Shown piece by piece: positions 8,681-17,126 of a stretch of 64,000 nt of DNA. Location: the NCBI RefSeq assembly GCF_032108445.1, contig NZ_CP134876.1:4774001-4838000 (forward strand), read 5' to 3'. The first letter of the stretch is position 1. The number at the start of each line of letters is the position of its first letter. Source of the stretch: Micromonospora halotolerans. GTDB lineage: Bacteria > Actinomycetota > Actinomycetes > Mycobacteriales > Micromonosporaceae. Below the pieces are notes generated by a model that worked only from the letters and a program-made list of their open reading frames with translations, was not told the DNA's origin and made no database searches. A program made the position numbers and the translations under genes.

Positions 8681-8845
8681 TTAGCGGCGTCTTAATCGCC
8701 CGGACACGCCGGGCACCGGTTTGTGCAAATAACGCAACATGAAGATGATTCCCATAACTGCCCCCACCTGCACGACTTCGTGGACGAACACTGATAGCAC
8801 CGGACTTGGTACGCTCCCGCGGGCGTCCATCGGGGGCAGCTCCAC
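8681..8845 (-). CDS. Candidate small membrane peptide downstream of the GntR gene
   Basis: 54 codons from GTG 8845 to TAA 8681, in the same frame as the GntR gene and just past its stop. The peptide has one hydrophobic segment (VLSVFVHEVVQVGAVMGIIFMLRYL) followed by a basic tail (GRLRRR). Small membrane proteins often sit behind short GntR regulators. No clear ribosome-binding site is visible at the GTG, so this is a tentative call. Confidence 0.3.
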   Translation of the reverse strand: MELPPMDARGSVPSPVLSVFVHEVVQVGAVMGIIFMLRYLHKPVPGVSGRLRRR

Positions 8846-8884
8846 CAGTCGGCGTAACGTCCACGTCTCCTGGTTCGCCTTACT

Positions 8885-9112
8885 TCATGAGTCGTCATGC
8901 CCCTTGACGTAGACGCCCCGCCCAGGCTCCCCATACACGACGCCTCTGGAGTGCAGCACCAGAAGTGCACGCTGCACAGTTGCAACCGAAACGCTGTAAA
9001 GCTCTGAGAGCTGACTGTAGGAAGGAATCTTGGATTCGGGTGGGTGCTCGCCAGTGGCGATGCGGGCGGCGATGTCGTCCGCGATTTGGCGGTAGGTCAT
9101 TCGTCGGGGCAT
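8885..9112 (-). CDS. Short GntR-family transcriptional regulator (DNA-binding domain only)
   Basis: 75 residues beginning MPRRMTYRQIADDIAARIATGEHPPESKIPSYSQL. The winged helix-turn-helix spans about residues 5-72, with SVSVATVQRALLVLHSRGVVYGEPGRGVYV as recognition helix and wing. There is no ligand-binding domain, as in the short GntR proteins common in actinomycete accessory regions. The start is fixed by AGGAG five bases before the ATG at 9110-9112. One copy of a 15-bp direct repeat (9118-9132) overlaps its leader, which suggests autoregulation. A possible small membrane peptide follows. Confidence 0.8.
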   Translation of the reverse strand: MPRRMTYRQIADDIAARIATGEHPPESKIPSYSQLSELYSVSVATVQRALLVLHSRGVVYGEPGRGVYVKGHDDS

Positions 9113-9117
9113 GTCAC

Positions 9118-9132
9118 TCCTGGGTTGGCGCC
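9118..9132. repeat. 15-bp direct repeat, copy 1 (TCCTGGGTTGGCGCC)
   Basis: Identical to 9224-9238, 106 bp apart and in the same orientation. This copy overlaps the ribosome-binding region of the GntR gene, so it could be an operator half. A chance duplicate cannot be excluded. Confidence 0.45.
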
Positions 9133-9219
9133 CCGATGAGATCACGGGCCCTAGCTCCACTCAACCTCCGACTGACCTAGTGAACTAGGCGCACATGCTC
9201 TGGGCGCGAGTGGTGTCTT

Positions 9220-9441
9220 GTGATCCTGGGTTGGCGCCAACGGCTGAGCATCATTGCCGACGGCGATTCAGTTCGGATCCGTGCGGATCCTCGGATCAGT
9301 TCCGATCCAGCAGAGCTCAAGGGTCGGCTCCGGCACTATGTAGCCCGGGTCGGACCCGAACATGTCGATCTGGAGGACCCGGAAGGCGCGTCACCCTCAG
9401 ATCTGGTTTCGGCTCTCTCGTGCTTCTTCGGCGTTCGATGA
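9220..9441 (+). CDS. Doubtful small ORF
   Basis: 73 codons from GTG 9220: VILGWRQRLSIIADGDSVRIRADPRISSDPAELKGRLRHYVARVGPEHVDLEDP... The composition is protein-like, but no family is recognised and no ribosome-binding site is evident. It overlaps the end of the convergent winged-helix gene by about 45 bp. The copy-2 repeat lies inside its first codons. Confidence 0.25.
   Translation: MILGWRQRLSIIADGDSVRIRADPRISSDPAELKGRLRHYVARVGPEHVDLEDPEGASPSDLVSALSCFFGVR
9224..9238. repeat. 15-bp direct repeat, copy 2 (TCCTGGGTTGGCGCC)
   Basis: Second perfect copy of the 9118-9132 repeat. It lies upstream of the GntR gene and inside the doubtful ORF at 9220. Confidence 0.45.
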
Positions 9442-10014
9442 CAGCACCGCGCCGGGGTCGACAAGACGCAGGCCGACGCCGCGCACCGCCTGGATCCGCA
9501 GCGGGCAGTCCAATTCGTCGAGCTTGCGGCGGAGTCGCTTCACCACCGACCACACGTCGCCCCGGCCGCCGAGGTGGTCGTTGCCCCAGACCGCGCGGTG
9601 CAGTGACTCGAAGGTGCAGGTGCGGCCGAGTCGTGCCAGCAGTAGGTACCGAAGCAGGTCGTGCTCGAGGGGTGACAGGGGCACGGTGCGCCCGGACCAG
9701 GTTGCCACCCGCCTGTCCGAGTCGACCTCCGGGACGATATCAACCGTTCCTATGAGGGCTCGCGAGAGCGGCTCGACGACGCGTGGATGGACTGACGGGG
9801 CTTCGGCGGGCGTGGCGCTGCCGACAAGTAGCGACAGGAGCTCCTCCGGCGACGAGACCAGCAGTACCGGAGCATGGCCGGTCACCAGCGACGCCAGGCG
9901 CACTCTCTCCTCCGTCGAGGAGGCGATCGCGATGACCACGGTCGCGTCGTCGGCTCCCGGTGGACGTTCCATCCGGACGTCCTTGATGGACTTCTCCCCC
10001 CGAGCGAGAGTCAT
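9397..10014 (-). CDS. OmpR-type winged-helix transcriptional regulator
   Basis: 205 residues from ATG 10014, preceded by AAGGAG with 4 bp spacing. Residues 25-90 form a receiver-like alpha/beta region (ATVVIAIASSTEERVRLASLV... VLLVSSPEELLSLLVG) without an obvious phospho-acceptor Asp. Residues 105-186 are a Trans_reg_C winged helix: LSPLEHDLLRYLLLA, FESLHRAVWG, GDVWSVVKRLRRKLDEL and the wing IQAVRGVGLRLV. It is likely a DNA-binding regulator with a degenerate receiver, since no histidine kinase is adjacent. Its target is unknown. Transcription would start in the gene-poor stretch before 10282. Confidence 0.75.
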   Translation of the reverse strand: MTLARGEKSIKDVRMERPPGADDATVVIAIASSTEERVRLASLVTGHAPVLLVSSPEELLSLLVGSATPAEAPSVHPRVVEPLSRALIGTVDIVPEVDSDRRVATWSGRTVPLSPLEHDLLRYLLLARLGRTCTFESLHRAVWGNDHLGGRGDVWSVVKRLRRKLDELDCPLRIQAVRGVGLRLVDPGAVLSSNAEEARESRNQI

Positions 10015-10548
10015 CTTTCTCCTTACCTGTGGCCTACTGCGTTCCGCCTGCGTCGCGGGCCGGATATGGAACACGAGCAGACGCTGGTAGGACCCGGACC
10101 GACCCCCCCAAGCCCTCTGGGCGCCGCGCGGATCACGTCGGCTACCCGAAAGGATCATATGAACTATGTGAATGAGCGATCAAGCACAGGACGTGAGCAA
10201 CTTGCCACTAGCAGCTGCCAAGATTGACAGTTATCGCCGGGGCCATGACGAAGTTGGGCAGAAATTGCCCGTCGGTTCCGGGTGGAGTGTAGGGCTCATT
10301 ACGCTGGTGTGGCGTTGACCAGCAGCGACACGGCAGGCCGTCGGAACAGTGATCTCGCCGATCTGATCAGGCGACTCGCCGACGAGGAGCCCCTCCTGGC
10401 GCTACACCGTCGACCTTGGCTTTTCCTTCAACCTCCGGTGTCCGGCGGGTTGGTCGATCCTGTGTGGATGTGGCCTGTCGTGGAGGCAGAAGACGGCCAC
10501 CGTTTGATGATCTTCGGGTTCCCTGGCAGGACATGATGATCAAGGACG
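10015..10548. other. Gene-poor stretch between regulator and transposase
   Basis: It should contain the promoter of the regulator. A frame from 10282 to 10536 is open (VALTSSDTAGRRNSDLADLIRRLADEEPLLALHRRPW...) but I recognise nothing in it. The right part belongs to the left end of the transposable element and includes the inverted repeat described at 10493. Confidence 0.4.
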
Positions 10549-10556
10549 GTGGCCGT
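10493..10556 (+). promoter_or_regulatory. 11-bp inverted repeat covering the transposase start
   Basis: ACGGCCACCGT at 10493-10503 is perfectly complementary to ACGGTGGCCGT at 10546-10556. The right arm contains both candidate GTG start codons of the transposase (10549 and 10555) and abuts its AAGGA ribosome-binding site. Pairing in read-through transcripts would hide the start, a control known from other insertion sequences. The function is inferred. Confidence 0.5.
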
Positions 10557-11966
10557 GGCCACGATTCTGGACTACCTGAGCGAGCTCGTCCGGCCCGACA
10601 CGCCCACGGCTCACCCCGCATCCGTGCTGGCGGGATTGCGTCGGGACTTCTATCAGTGCTTGACCCGGCGGGCGGACGTGTTGTTCGAGCTCACCGACGC
10701 GGTGCTGTGCAACAGTCTGGTCGATCTCACGCTGAAGGCCGAGCAGCGGCGTGGTCACCGCGCGCTGTACGACGGGTTGAACCGCGGCCGCGTCGAGGTG
10801 CACCGGTTGCGGACCACCTTGAACAGGGTCCCGCCCGCGAGGACGGCGGACGGTCGGATCGCCCTGGCGGCGATGTCAGTAACTGGCTGCGCCCGGACGC
10901 ATCAACCTCGGCCGACCGGCTGTTCTGCCACGTCTACGGCCGGGCGAAGGGTCAGGCTCAGCTGATTCCCGGCTGGCCGTACTCGCTTGTCGCCGCGCTG
11001 GATTCGGGTCCCAGCTGGATCGTGGTGCTGGACGCGGTCCGGCTCGGACCCGCCGATGACGCCACCGCCGTGACCGTCGACCAGCTCCGCGACGTCGTCG
11101 ACCGCCGCATCGCCGCAGGGCACTGGCGCGACGGTGATCCTGAGATTCTGATCGTCGCCGACACTGGCGACGACATCACCCGACTGGCGTTCGTCCTGGC
11201 CGATCTGCCGGTGCAACTGCTGGGCCGCATCCGCGCCGACCGGGTACTACGACTGCCGAAGCCACCCCAACTGCCCGCCAGCACCGGCGGTCCGCCCAAA
11301 CACGGGCCCGACTTCCGCCTGGACAACCCGTCCACCTGGCCGGCGCCGCAGCGCCACACCACCACCGAGACCAGCCGCTACGGCACCGCCAACGCCTGCA
11401 GTTGGGACCGGCTGCACCCGCGGTTGACCCGCCGCACCTGCTGGATCGACCACCACGGCGACCTGCCCGTCATCGCCGGCACCCTGATCCGGCTACAGGT
11501 CGAGCACCTGCCCGGCGACCGTGACCCCAAGCCGGTGTGGCTGTGGTGCTCCGCCGTCGGCGTCACCGCCACCGACGTGGACTGGTGGTGGCGGGCGTTC
11601 CTGCGCAGAGCCGACCTGGAGCACACGTTCCGGCTGTTCACACAGACCCGGGGCTGGACCCGACCGAAACTGCGTACTTCCGAGGCCGCCGACCGCTGGA
11701 CCTGGCTGATCATCGTCGCCCACACTCAACTCGGCCTCGCCCGACCCCTCGCCGCGGACCTGCGCCTTCCATGGGAACGAACCACCACACCAGCCCGGCT
11801 CACTCCCGCCCGCGTCCGTCGAGGATTTCGGAACCTACGCGCGAAAAGCGCCCTGCCCGCCGGTGCGCCGAAACCCGGCGAGCCGGCCCCGGACGCCCAC
11901 CCGGCTCCACCAACCGCAGGCCGGCACCCCGCGACGACGTCGGCAAAACCGCCAAACGCGACCTGA
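10549..11966 (+). pseudogene. DDE transposase (NF041680-like actinomycete family) with one frameshift
   Basis: Reads VATILDYLSELVRPD... RADVLFELTDAVLC ... RRGHRALYDGLNRGRVEVHRLRTTLNRV, then shifts frame near 10872-10880 and continues DVSNWLRPDASTSADRLFCHVYGRAKGQAQLIPGWPYS to the end. One base is missing in GCCCTGGCGGCGATGTC, since restoring it gives an uninterrupted protein of about 470 residues. The core VADTGDD and the later EHTFRLFTQTRGWTRPKLR region suggest a DDE/RNase-H-fold enzyme. I recall this architecture from Streptomyces and Micromonospora transposases, and the family label is from memory. The right end of the element lies near 12000, where it truncates a HAF-repeat gene. Confidence 0.7.
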
Positions 11967-11999
11967 GCATCACCGCCCGTAAACAGCGCACAGGTTAAA

Positions 12000-12625
12000 T
12001 GTCAAGCTTAGAGGCCGATGCCCGTGACCCAGCCGGAGTCGGTGATGCCCATGGCGTGACAGGATCCATCCTGAGTCGGCCGGGAGCAGCGACGTGAGAG
12101 CCACGAGGTGGTCGTCTGCCGTCCACAGCACCGCCCGGTCGCCGGGGTCGGGGACACTTTCCTTGATCGGCGGTCCGCCGAGCGGCGAACCGTCGAAGGA
12201 GTTACTGAAGTCGTAGAGCTTCCTGCCGCCGCCGACTCGGCTGAGGGCGGCGGCGTGCCGGGCCTCTGGTGGTCGACGTACGACACGACCCTGCCGACTG
12301 CGGGTCGACCTTGTGCCCGGGGCGGGCTTGGGTGCGGCAAGGCCGGCAACAACTCCGCCCTCGTAGGCCACGACCGGTCGAGTGCCATCTGCATCACGTA
12401 GGTCTCAGTCGGCTGTGGGCTGGCACTCGCGGTGCTGGTCCCCGGCACGATGGTGAGTCCCATGGGCACTACGCCCAGCGCAACCGGCGCGGTTGTCCGC
12501 TGCTGCCAGGTACTAGCGGTTTGGTCGTTCGGGCCACGTGGTCCTTCCCTGCAGGCGGGCCGCTTCCGAATATCCAACGACCGGGGTCGATATGTGCTGC
12601 GCGTGCGGCCTCGTGACTTACTCAT
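12000..12625 (-). pseudogene. Decayed secreted HAF-repeat protein
   Basis: Pieces of one protein are spread over at least two minus-strand frames. They include a signal-peptide-like start (TTAPVALGVVPMGLTIVPGTSTASASPQ), then KLYDFSNSFDG, then RAVLWTADDHLVALTSLLPADSGW, and after a frameshift HAMGITDSGWVTGIGL. The last two pieces are the typical HAF repeat (AxLW..G...L..LLP...GW.L..A.GINDSGxVxGIG) of extracellular actinobacterial proteins. Frameshifts and the adjacent transposon end at about 12000 show it is dead. Confidence 0.45.
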
Positions 12626-12878
12626 CGGTCGCCCCTGTCGGAGTCATGCCATGTCGGAGAACCCGCCATCTCGTGGGGTTGGGACGAGGACCCGGAAACG
12701 CCGCACGGTTATGACGCGCTGACCATCAGTTAGCCGCGAGTTGACCGGAGTGCTCCCGAGTTGGCCATGCCGCCGGGTAGACCCCCCTGTGCCGCATGAT
12801 CCATGTTGGTCTATAACCCACGACCGTGGGATGTCGTGCGCGTCCTGTCTCTGCGGCGCGCTAGTACATGGAGGTTCC

Positions 12879-15800
12879 GTGCATACACGAACCAGGCATG
12901 TGAGACGCGCGTCAGTCGTGACAGCGGCTTTCGCGGTTCTCGCGACGGCGATGGCGAGCGCAGTACCCGCGTTCGCCGCGCCGTCGACCACAGCACCGTC
13001 AGCCAACCCGGCCGACAAGCTCACCTCGGCCGTAGAGAAGACCCTCACCACGCACGACTCGGCGGACTTCTGGGTGAAGCTGTCGGCGAAGGCCAACCTG
13101 GACGCGGCGCCGAACATCGCCGACTGGGGCAAGCGCGGCCAGTACGTCTACGACGCGCTCACCAGCACGGCCAAGACGTCCCAGGCCGACGTGATCCAGC
13201 AGCTCGAGGCGAACGGCGCCGACTACGAGAGCTTCTGGATCAGCAACCGCATCCTCGTCGAGGACGGCACGATGGAGCTCGCCAAGGAGCTCGCCGCGCA
13301 GTCCGAGGTCAGCCAGATCACCGAGACCACGAAGTTCAACCTCGTCGAACCGGTCAAGCGCGAGAAGGCGCCGGCGAACGCCCCGGCCACGGTCGAGTGG
13401 GGCCTCGACTTCATCAACGCCCCTGAGGTCTGGGCCCAGGGCTTCACGGGCGAGGGCATCGTCGTGTCGAGCGTCGACACCGGCGTCCAGTTCGACCACC
13501 CGGCACTCGCCGACGGTTACCGCGGTCGGCAGCCCGACGGGACGATCGTCAACGACTACAACTGGTTCGACTCCTCCGGGCGCTGCGGGGGCGGCAATCC
13601 GTGCGACGTGAACGGACACGGCACCCACACCATGGGCACCATGATGGGCGACGACGGCCAGGGCAACCAGATCGGTGTCGCGCCCGACGCGCAGTGGATC
13701 GAGGCCAACGGCTGCGACACCTGCTCGGACGCCGACCTGCTCGAGTCCGGTCAGTGGATCACCGCGCCGACCCGCACGGACGGCACCGACGCCGACCCGG
13801 CGAAGCGGCCGCAGGTCGTCAACAACTCGTGGGGCGCGGTCGCCGCTGGGGCCATCGACGACTGGTACCAGGACATCACCGACGCGTGGGCTGCCGCCGG
13901 CATCTTTGGCGCCTGGTCGGCGGGCAACAGCGGTCCCGGTTGCCAGACGACCTCCTCGCCGGGCGCGAACACTACGAACTACTCGACGGGCGCGGTCGAC
14001 TCCTCGGGCCGCATCGCGTCCTTCTCCTCGCGCGGTCCGGGTGAGGGCGGCGGGATCAAGCCGAACATCTCGGCCCCGGGCGTGGCCGTTCGCTCTTCGG
14101 TCCCTGGTGATGGGTACGAGCTCTACAACGGCACCTCGATGGCCGCACCGCACCTCGCGGGCGCCGTCGCCGTACTGTGGAGCGCCGCACCGGCACTGAT
14201 CGGCGACATTCCGGGCACCTGGGAACTGTTGAACCAGACCGCCCACAACGTCGACGACACCTCGTGCGGCGGCACCGCCGAGAACAACAACGTCTACGGC
14301 GAGGGCACGCTCGACCTGGCCGCGCTGATCGACGCTGCGCCGATCGGTGACATGGGCACCGTTGCCGGCACCGTCACCGAGGCCGACGGCGACCCGATCA
14401 GCGGGGCGCGCGTGACGGTCGACGGCGAGCACGACCGTACCGTCACCACCGGCACGGACGGCACGTACTCCGCCCGCGTCGCCGTGGGCGCCTACCAGGT
14501 CTCGGCCTCGGCGTTCGGCTACCTGCCGTCTGCCCCGACCGGCGCCACGGTCACCGTCGACGCGACCACCACGGTGGACATCGACCTCGAGGCCGCGCCA
14601 CGCCACACCGTGTCCGGCACCGTCACGGACATCGCCACGGGCAACCCGTTCGTCGGCACCACGGTGAGCATCTCCGCACCGATCGGCCCGGTCACCACCG
14701 ACGCCAACGGCGCGTTCGCGTTCGCCGACGTGCCCGAGGGCACCTACACGATCTCGATCGAGGGCGGCACCTGCACGAGCGCGTTCTCGCAGGAGGTCGT
14801 CGTCGACGGTGACGAGACGGTTACCGCCGAGATCGCCCGTCGGTACGACGACTTCGGGTACTTCTGCACGGTCGGCAGCGACGGGGCCGCCACGGGTGAC
14901 ACCCGGGTGAACCTGACCGGTGACGACGCGGCGACCACAGTGCCGCTGCCGTTCTCGTTCCCGTACTACGAGGGCGACTACGCGACGGCGTACGTGACCA
15001 CCAACGGCCACGTGAACTTCGCCGGGCTCTCGACCGCATACAGCAACACCGCGATCCCGAACAGTGCCGCACCTAACGCCGCGATCTACCCGCTGTGGGA
15101 CGACCTGTACTTCGACGCCTCGTCGGGTCTCTACACCGCGACCACCCAGCTCGACGGCGTGGACGCGTTCGTCCTCGAGTTCCGAAACGTCACGTTCTAC
15201 GCCAACCGCGCCGAGCGGACGAACTTCTCCGCGACCCTGCTGGAGAACGGTGAGATCGAGCTCGGCTACGGGGCGAACTCGGGCGGAGCGGCGGCCGGCA
15301 GCTCGGCCACGGTGGGTATCGAGAACGAGAACGGCACCATCGCCCATCAGTTCTCCTACAACACCCCGGCGATCAACGCCGGAATGTCGATCCACTACGA
15401 CTCCGCGCCACGAGGCACGGTGGCCGGCACGGTGACCGACCGGAACACGGGTGCGCCGATCTCCGGCGCGACCGTGGCGGTCTCCTCCAAGGCCCAGAGC
15501 AAGACCGTGACCACTGGAGCGGACGGCACGTACTCGACGTCGGTCCTCACCGGTGGCTACTCGGTCAAGATCACGGCGCCGAAGTATCAGGCTGCCACCG
15601 GCTCGGTCATGGTTACCGAGGACAGCACCGTGAGGTTCGACGCCGCGCTGGCCGCGGGCAAGGTGACCATCGCTTCGGACGGCGACACGCACGCCGCACT
15701 GCCGATGGGCGGTTCGCACACCGAGGATCTCACGATCACCAACGAGGGCACCGCCCCGGCGTCGGTCGAGCTGGAAGCCCGCAGCGGCGCGTTCGCGCCG

Positions 15801-16928
15801 CTCGCCACGGGTGCTCTCACGGCGGTGAAGGGTAAGGCGACCGTCCCGGCGTCGGTGGCACCGAAGGGGAAGCTGTCGGCGGCCGGCTCGTCGATGTCGC
15901 GTTCGAACGTCAAGGGCGAGACGGTGACGCCTCAGGCGGCGCCGATCCCGGCCGACGAGATGACCATCACGCACTCCGCGTCGCAGGCGATCATGACCGG
16001 CAACTCGGCGTCGTGCAACAACGGCCTCACCACCCGGAACAACTCGTACCTGCGGACGTTCACGCTGGCCGACTTCGGGCTCAACGGCCTGGACGTGTCG
16101 AGCGTGTCGTTCGGGGTGGAGACGAACCAGGGGAGCCAGCCGCTCACGGTCAACCTCTACACCCTCGAGGGCGAGCTGCGGTACGCCAACATGACGCTCA
16201 TCGGCTCGGCCGACGCCACGGTCCCGGCCGGTAACGGCACTCTGGTGACGGTCCCGGTCGAGGGCGCGGTTCCGTCCGGTGCCACCCTGGTGGTCGAGGT
16301 GAGCGTCCCTGCGGATGGCTACTTCTTCATCGGCTCGAACAACGCCGGCCAGACGGCTCCGTCGTACATCGCCTCGGTGGACTGCGGCATTTCCGAGCCT
16401 GCCGACACGTCCTCGATCGGCTTCCCGGGCATGCACATCGTGATGAACGTGACGGGTAGCACGGGCGGCGCTCCGGCGGACTGGGTGTCCTTCGACAGGC
16501 CGTCCGTCACGCTCGAGCCGGGCGAGTCGGTCACGGTGGAGGCGACCATGTCGGCCGACGTCGACCAGCCGGGCGCGTACTCCGCCGCGATCGGTGCCAG
16601 CACCAACACGCCGTATAGCGTGGGTGAGGTGCCGGTGTCGATGAACGTCACCGCCCCGAAGTCGTGGGGCAAGGTCACCGGCACCGTCACCTCGGCGGCC
16701 ACCGGCGAGCCGTTGGGTGGCGCCATCGTCCAGGTGACCGGCGGCAAGGGATACCGCCAGACGCTGGTCACCGAGGACGACGGCACGTACGCGTACTGGA
16801 TCAACTCGACGCTGAGCCCGCTCACGCTGGTCGTCGCCGTCCAGGGCTACGCGCCTGAAACGGCGAAGGTCACGCTCAAGGCGGGCAAGACGGCCACAGC
16901 GGACTTCTCGCTCGACCCGCTCCGGTAG
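12879..16928 (+). CDS. Secreted S8 (subtilisin-like) serine protease with carboxypeptidase-regulatory repeats
   Basis: 1349 residues from GTG 12879, with GGAGG 4 bp upstream. The signal peptide covers about residues 1-33 (basic start, ASVVTAAFAVLATAMASAVPAFA). An N-terminal propeptide-like region precedes the peptidase domain at about 180-470. The triad is Asp200 (SSVDTGVQFDHP), His247 (NGHGTHTMG) and Ser420 (NGTSMAAPHLAG), with the oxyanion Asn in WSAGNSGPG. Four carboxypeptidase regulatory-like (beta-sandwich) repeats start near 494, 577, 846 and 1264, each with a GTV(A/S/T)GTVT motif. Between them lie NHL-like/WxxLY and abundant-Thr regions. It resembles bacillopeptidase F-type multidomain proteases and probably acts outside the cell. 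A strong hairpin follows the stop. Confidence 0.92.
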   Translation: MHTRTRHVRRASVVTAAFAVLATAMASAVPAFAAPSTTAPSANPADKLTSAVEKTLTTHDSADFWVKLSAKANLDAAPNIADWGKRGQYVYDALTSTAKTSQADVIQQLEANGADYESFWISNRILVEDGTMELAKELAAQSEVSQITETTKFNLVEPVKREKAPANAPATVEWGLDFINAPEVWAQGFTGEGIVVSSVDTGVQFDHPALADGYRGRQPDGTIVNDYNWFDSSGRCGGGNPCDVNGHGTHTMGTMMGDDGQGNQIGVAPDAQWIEANGCDTCSDADLLESGQWITAPTRTDGTDADPAKRPQVVNNSWGAVAAGAIDDWYQDITDAWAAAGIFGAWSAGNSGPGCQTTSSPGANTTNYSTGAVDSSGRIASFSSRGPGEGGGIKPNISAPGVAVRSSVPGDGYELYNGTSMAAPHLAGAVAVLWSAAPALIGDIPGTWELLNQTAHNVDDTSCGGTAENNNVYGEGTLDLAALIDAAPIGDMGTVAGTVTEADGDPISGARVTVDGEHDRTVTTGTDGTYSARVAVGAYQVSASAFGYLPSAPTGATVTVDATTTVDIDLEAAPRHTVSGTVTDIATGNPFVGTTVSISAPIGPVTTDANGAFAFADVPEGTYTISIEGGTCTSAFSQEVVVDGDETVTAEIARRYDDFGYFCTVGSDGAATGDTRVNLTGDDAATTVPLPFSFPYYEGDYATAYVTTNGHVNFAGLSTAYSNTAIPNSAAPNAAIYPLWDDLYFDASSGLYTATTQLDGVDAFVLEFRNVTFYANRAERTNFSATLLENGEIELGYGANSGGAAAGSSATVGIENENGTIAHQFSYNTPAINAGMSIHYDSAPRGTVAGTVTDRNTGAPISGATVAVSSKAQSKTVTTGADGTYSTSVLTGGYSVKITAPKYQAATGSVMVTEDSTVRFDAALAAGKVTIASDGDTHAALPMGGSHTEDLTITNEGTAPASVELEARSGAFAPLATGALTAVKGKATVPASVAPKGKLSAAGSSMSRSNVKGETVTPQAAPIPADEMTITHSASQAIMTGNSASCNNGLTTRNNSYLRTFTLADFGLNGLDVSSVSFGVETNQGSQPLTVNLYTLEGELRYANMTLIGSADATVPAGNGTLVTVPVEGAVPSGATLVVEVSVPADGYFFIGSNNAGQTAPSYIASVDCGISEPADTSSIGFPGMHIVMNVTGSTGGAPADWVSFDRPSVTLEPGESVTVEATMSADVDQPGAYSAAIGASTNTPYSVGEVPVSMNVTAPKSWGKVTGTVTSAATGEPLGGAIVQVTGGKGYRQTLVTEDDGTYAYWINSTLSPLTLVVAVQGYAPETAKVTLKAGKTATADFSLDPLR

Positions 16929-16977
16929 CGCGTACACGGGGCGCCGTAGCGCGCGTCCCGTAGCGTGCGTCCTGTAC

Positions 16978-17018
16978 GACGGCGACCCGGTCACCATCCA
17001 GGTGGCCGGGTCGCCGTC
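16978..17018. terminator. Long hairpin, probable (bidirectional) terminator
   Basis: GACGGCGACCCGG at 16978-16990 pairs perfectly with CCGGGTCGCCGTC at 17006-17018. The loop can pair further (CACC/GGTG). There is no T-run, as is common in actinobacteria. It lies between the convergent protease gene and the TgpA-like gene, so it can serve both. Confidence 0.65.
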
Positions 17019-17126
17019 GGTCATCGAACGGACCTGAACGGCCTGCTCCGCCGGCATCAGGATCAGGGGGCGAGCCGGCCCGGGGAACTCGGCGGGTGGC
17101 GTTCGCCGCCCAGGGGAACTCACCCG

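Noticed and set aside
9265..9312. Cluster of GGATC-type motifs (four within about 45 bp) as an operator
   Set aside because: Irregular spacing and no symmetric arrangement; too short a motif to support a claim.
12999..17123. 1374-codon open frame antisense to the S8 protease
   Set aside because: Arg/Val/Gly-rich, featureless translation that mirrors high-GC codon bias of the real gene on the other strand; no domain or ribosome-binding site.
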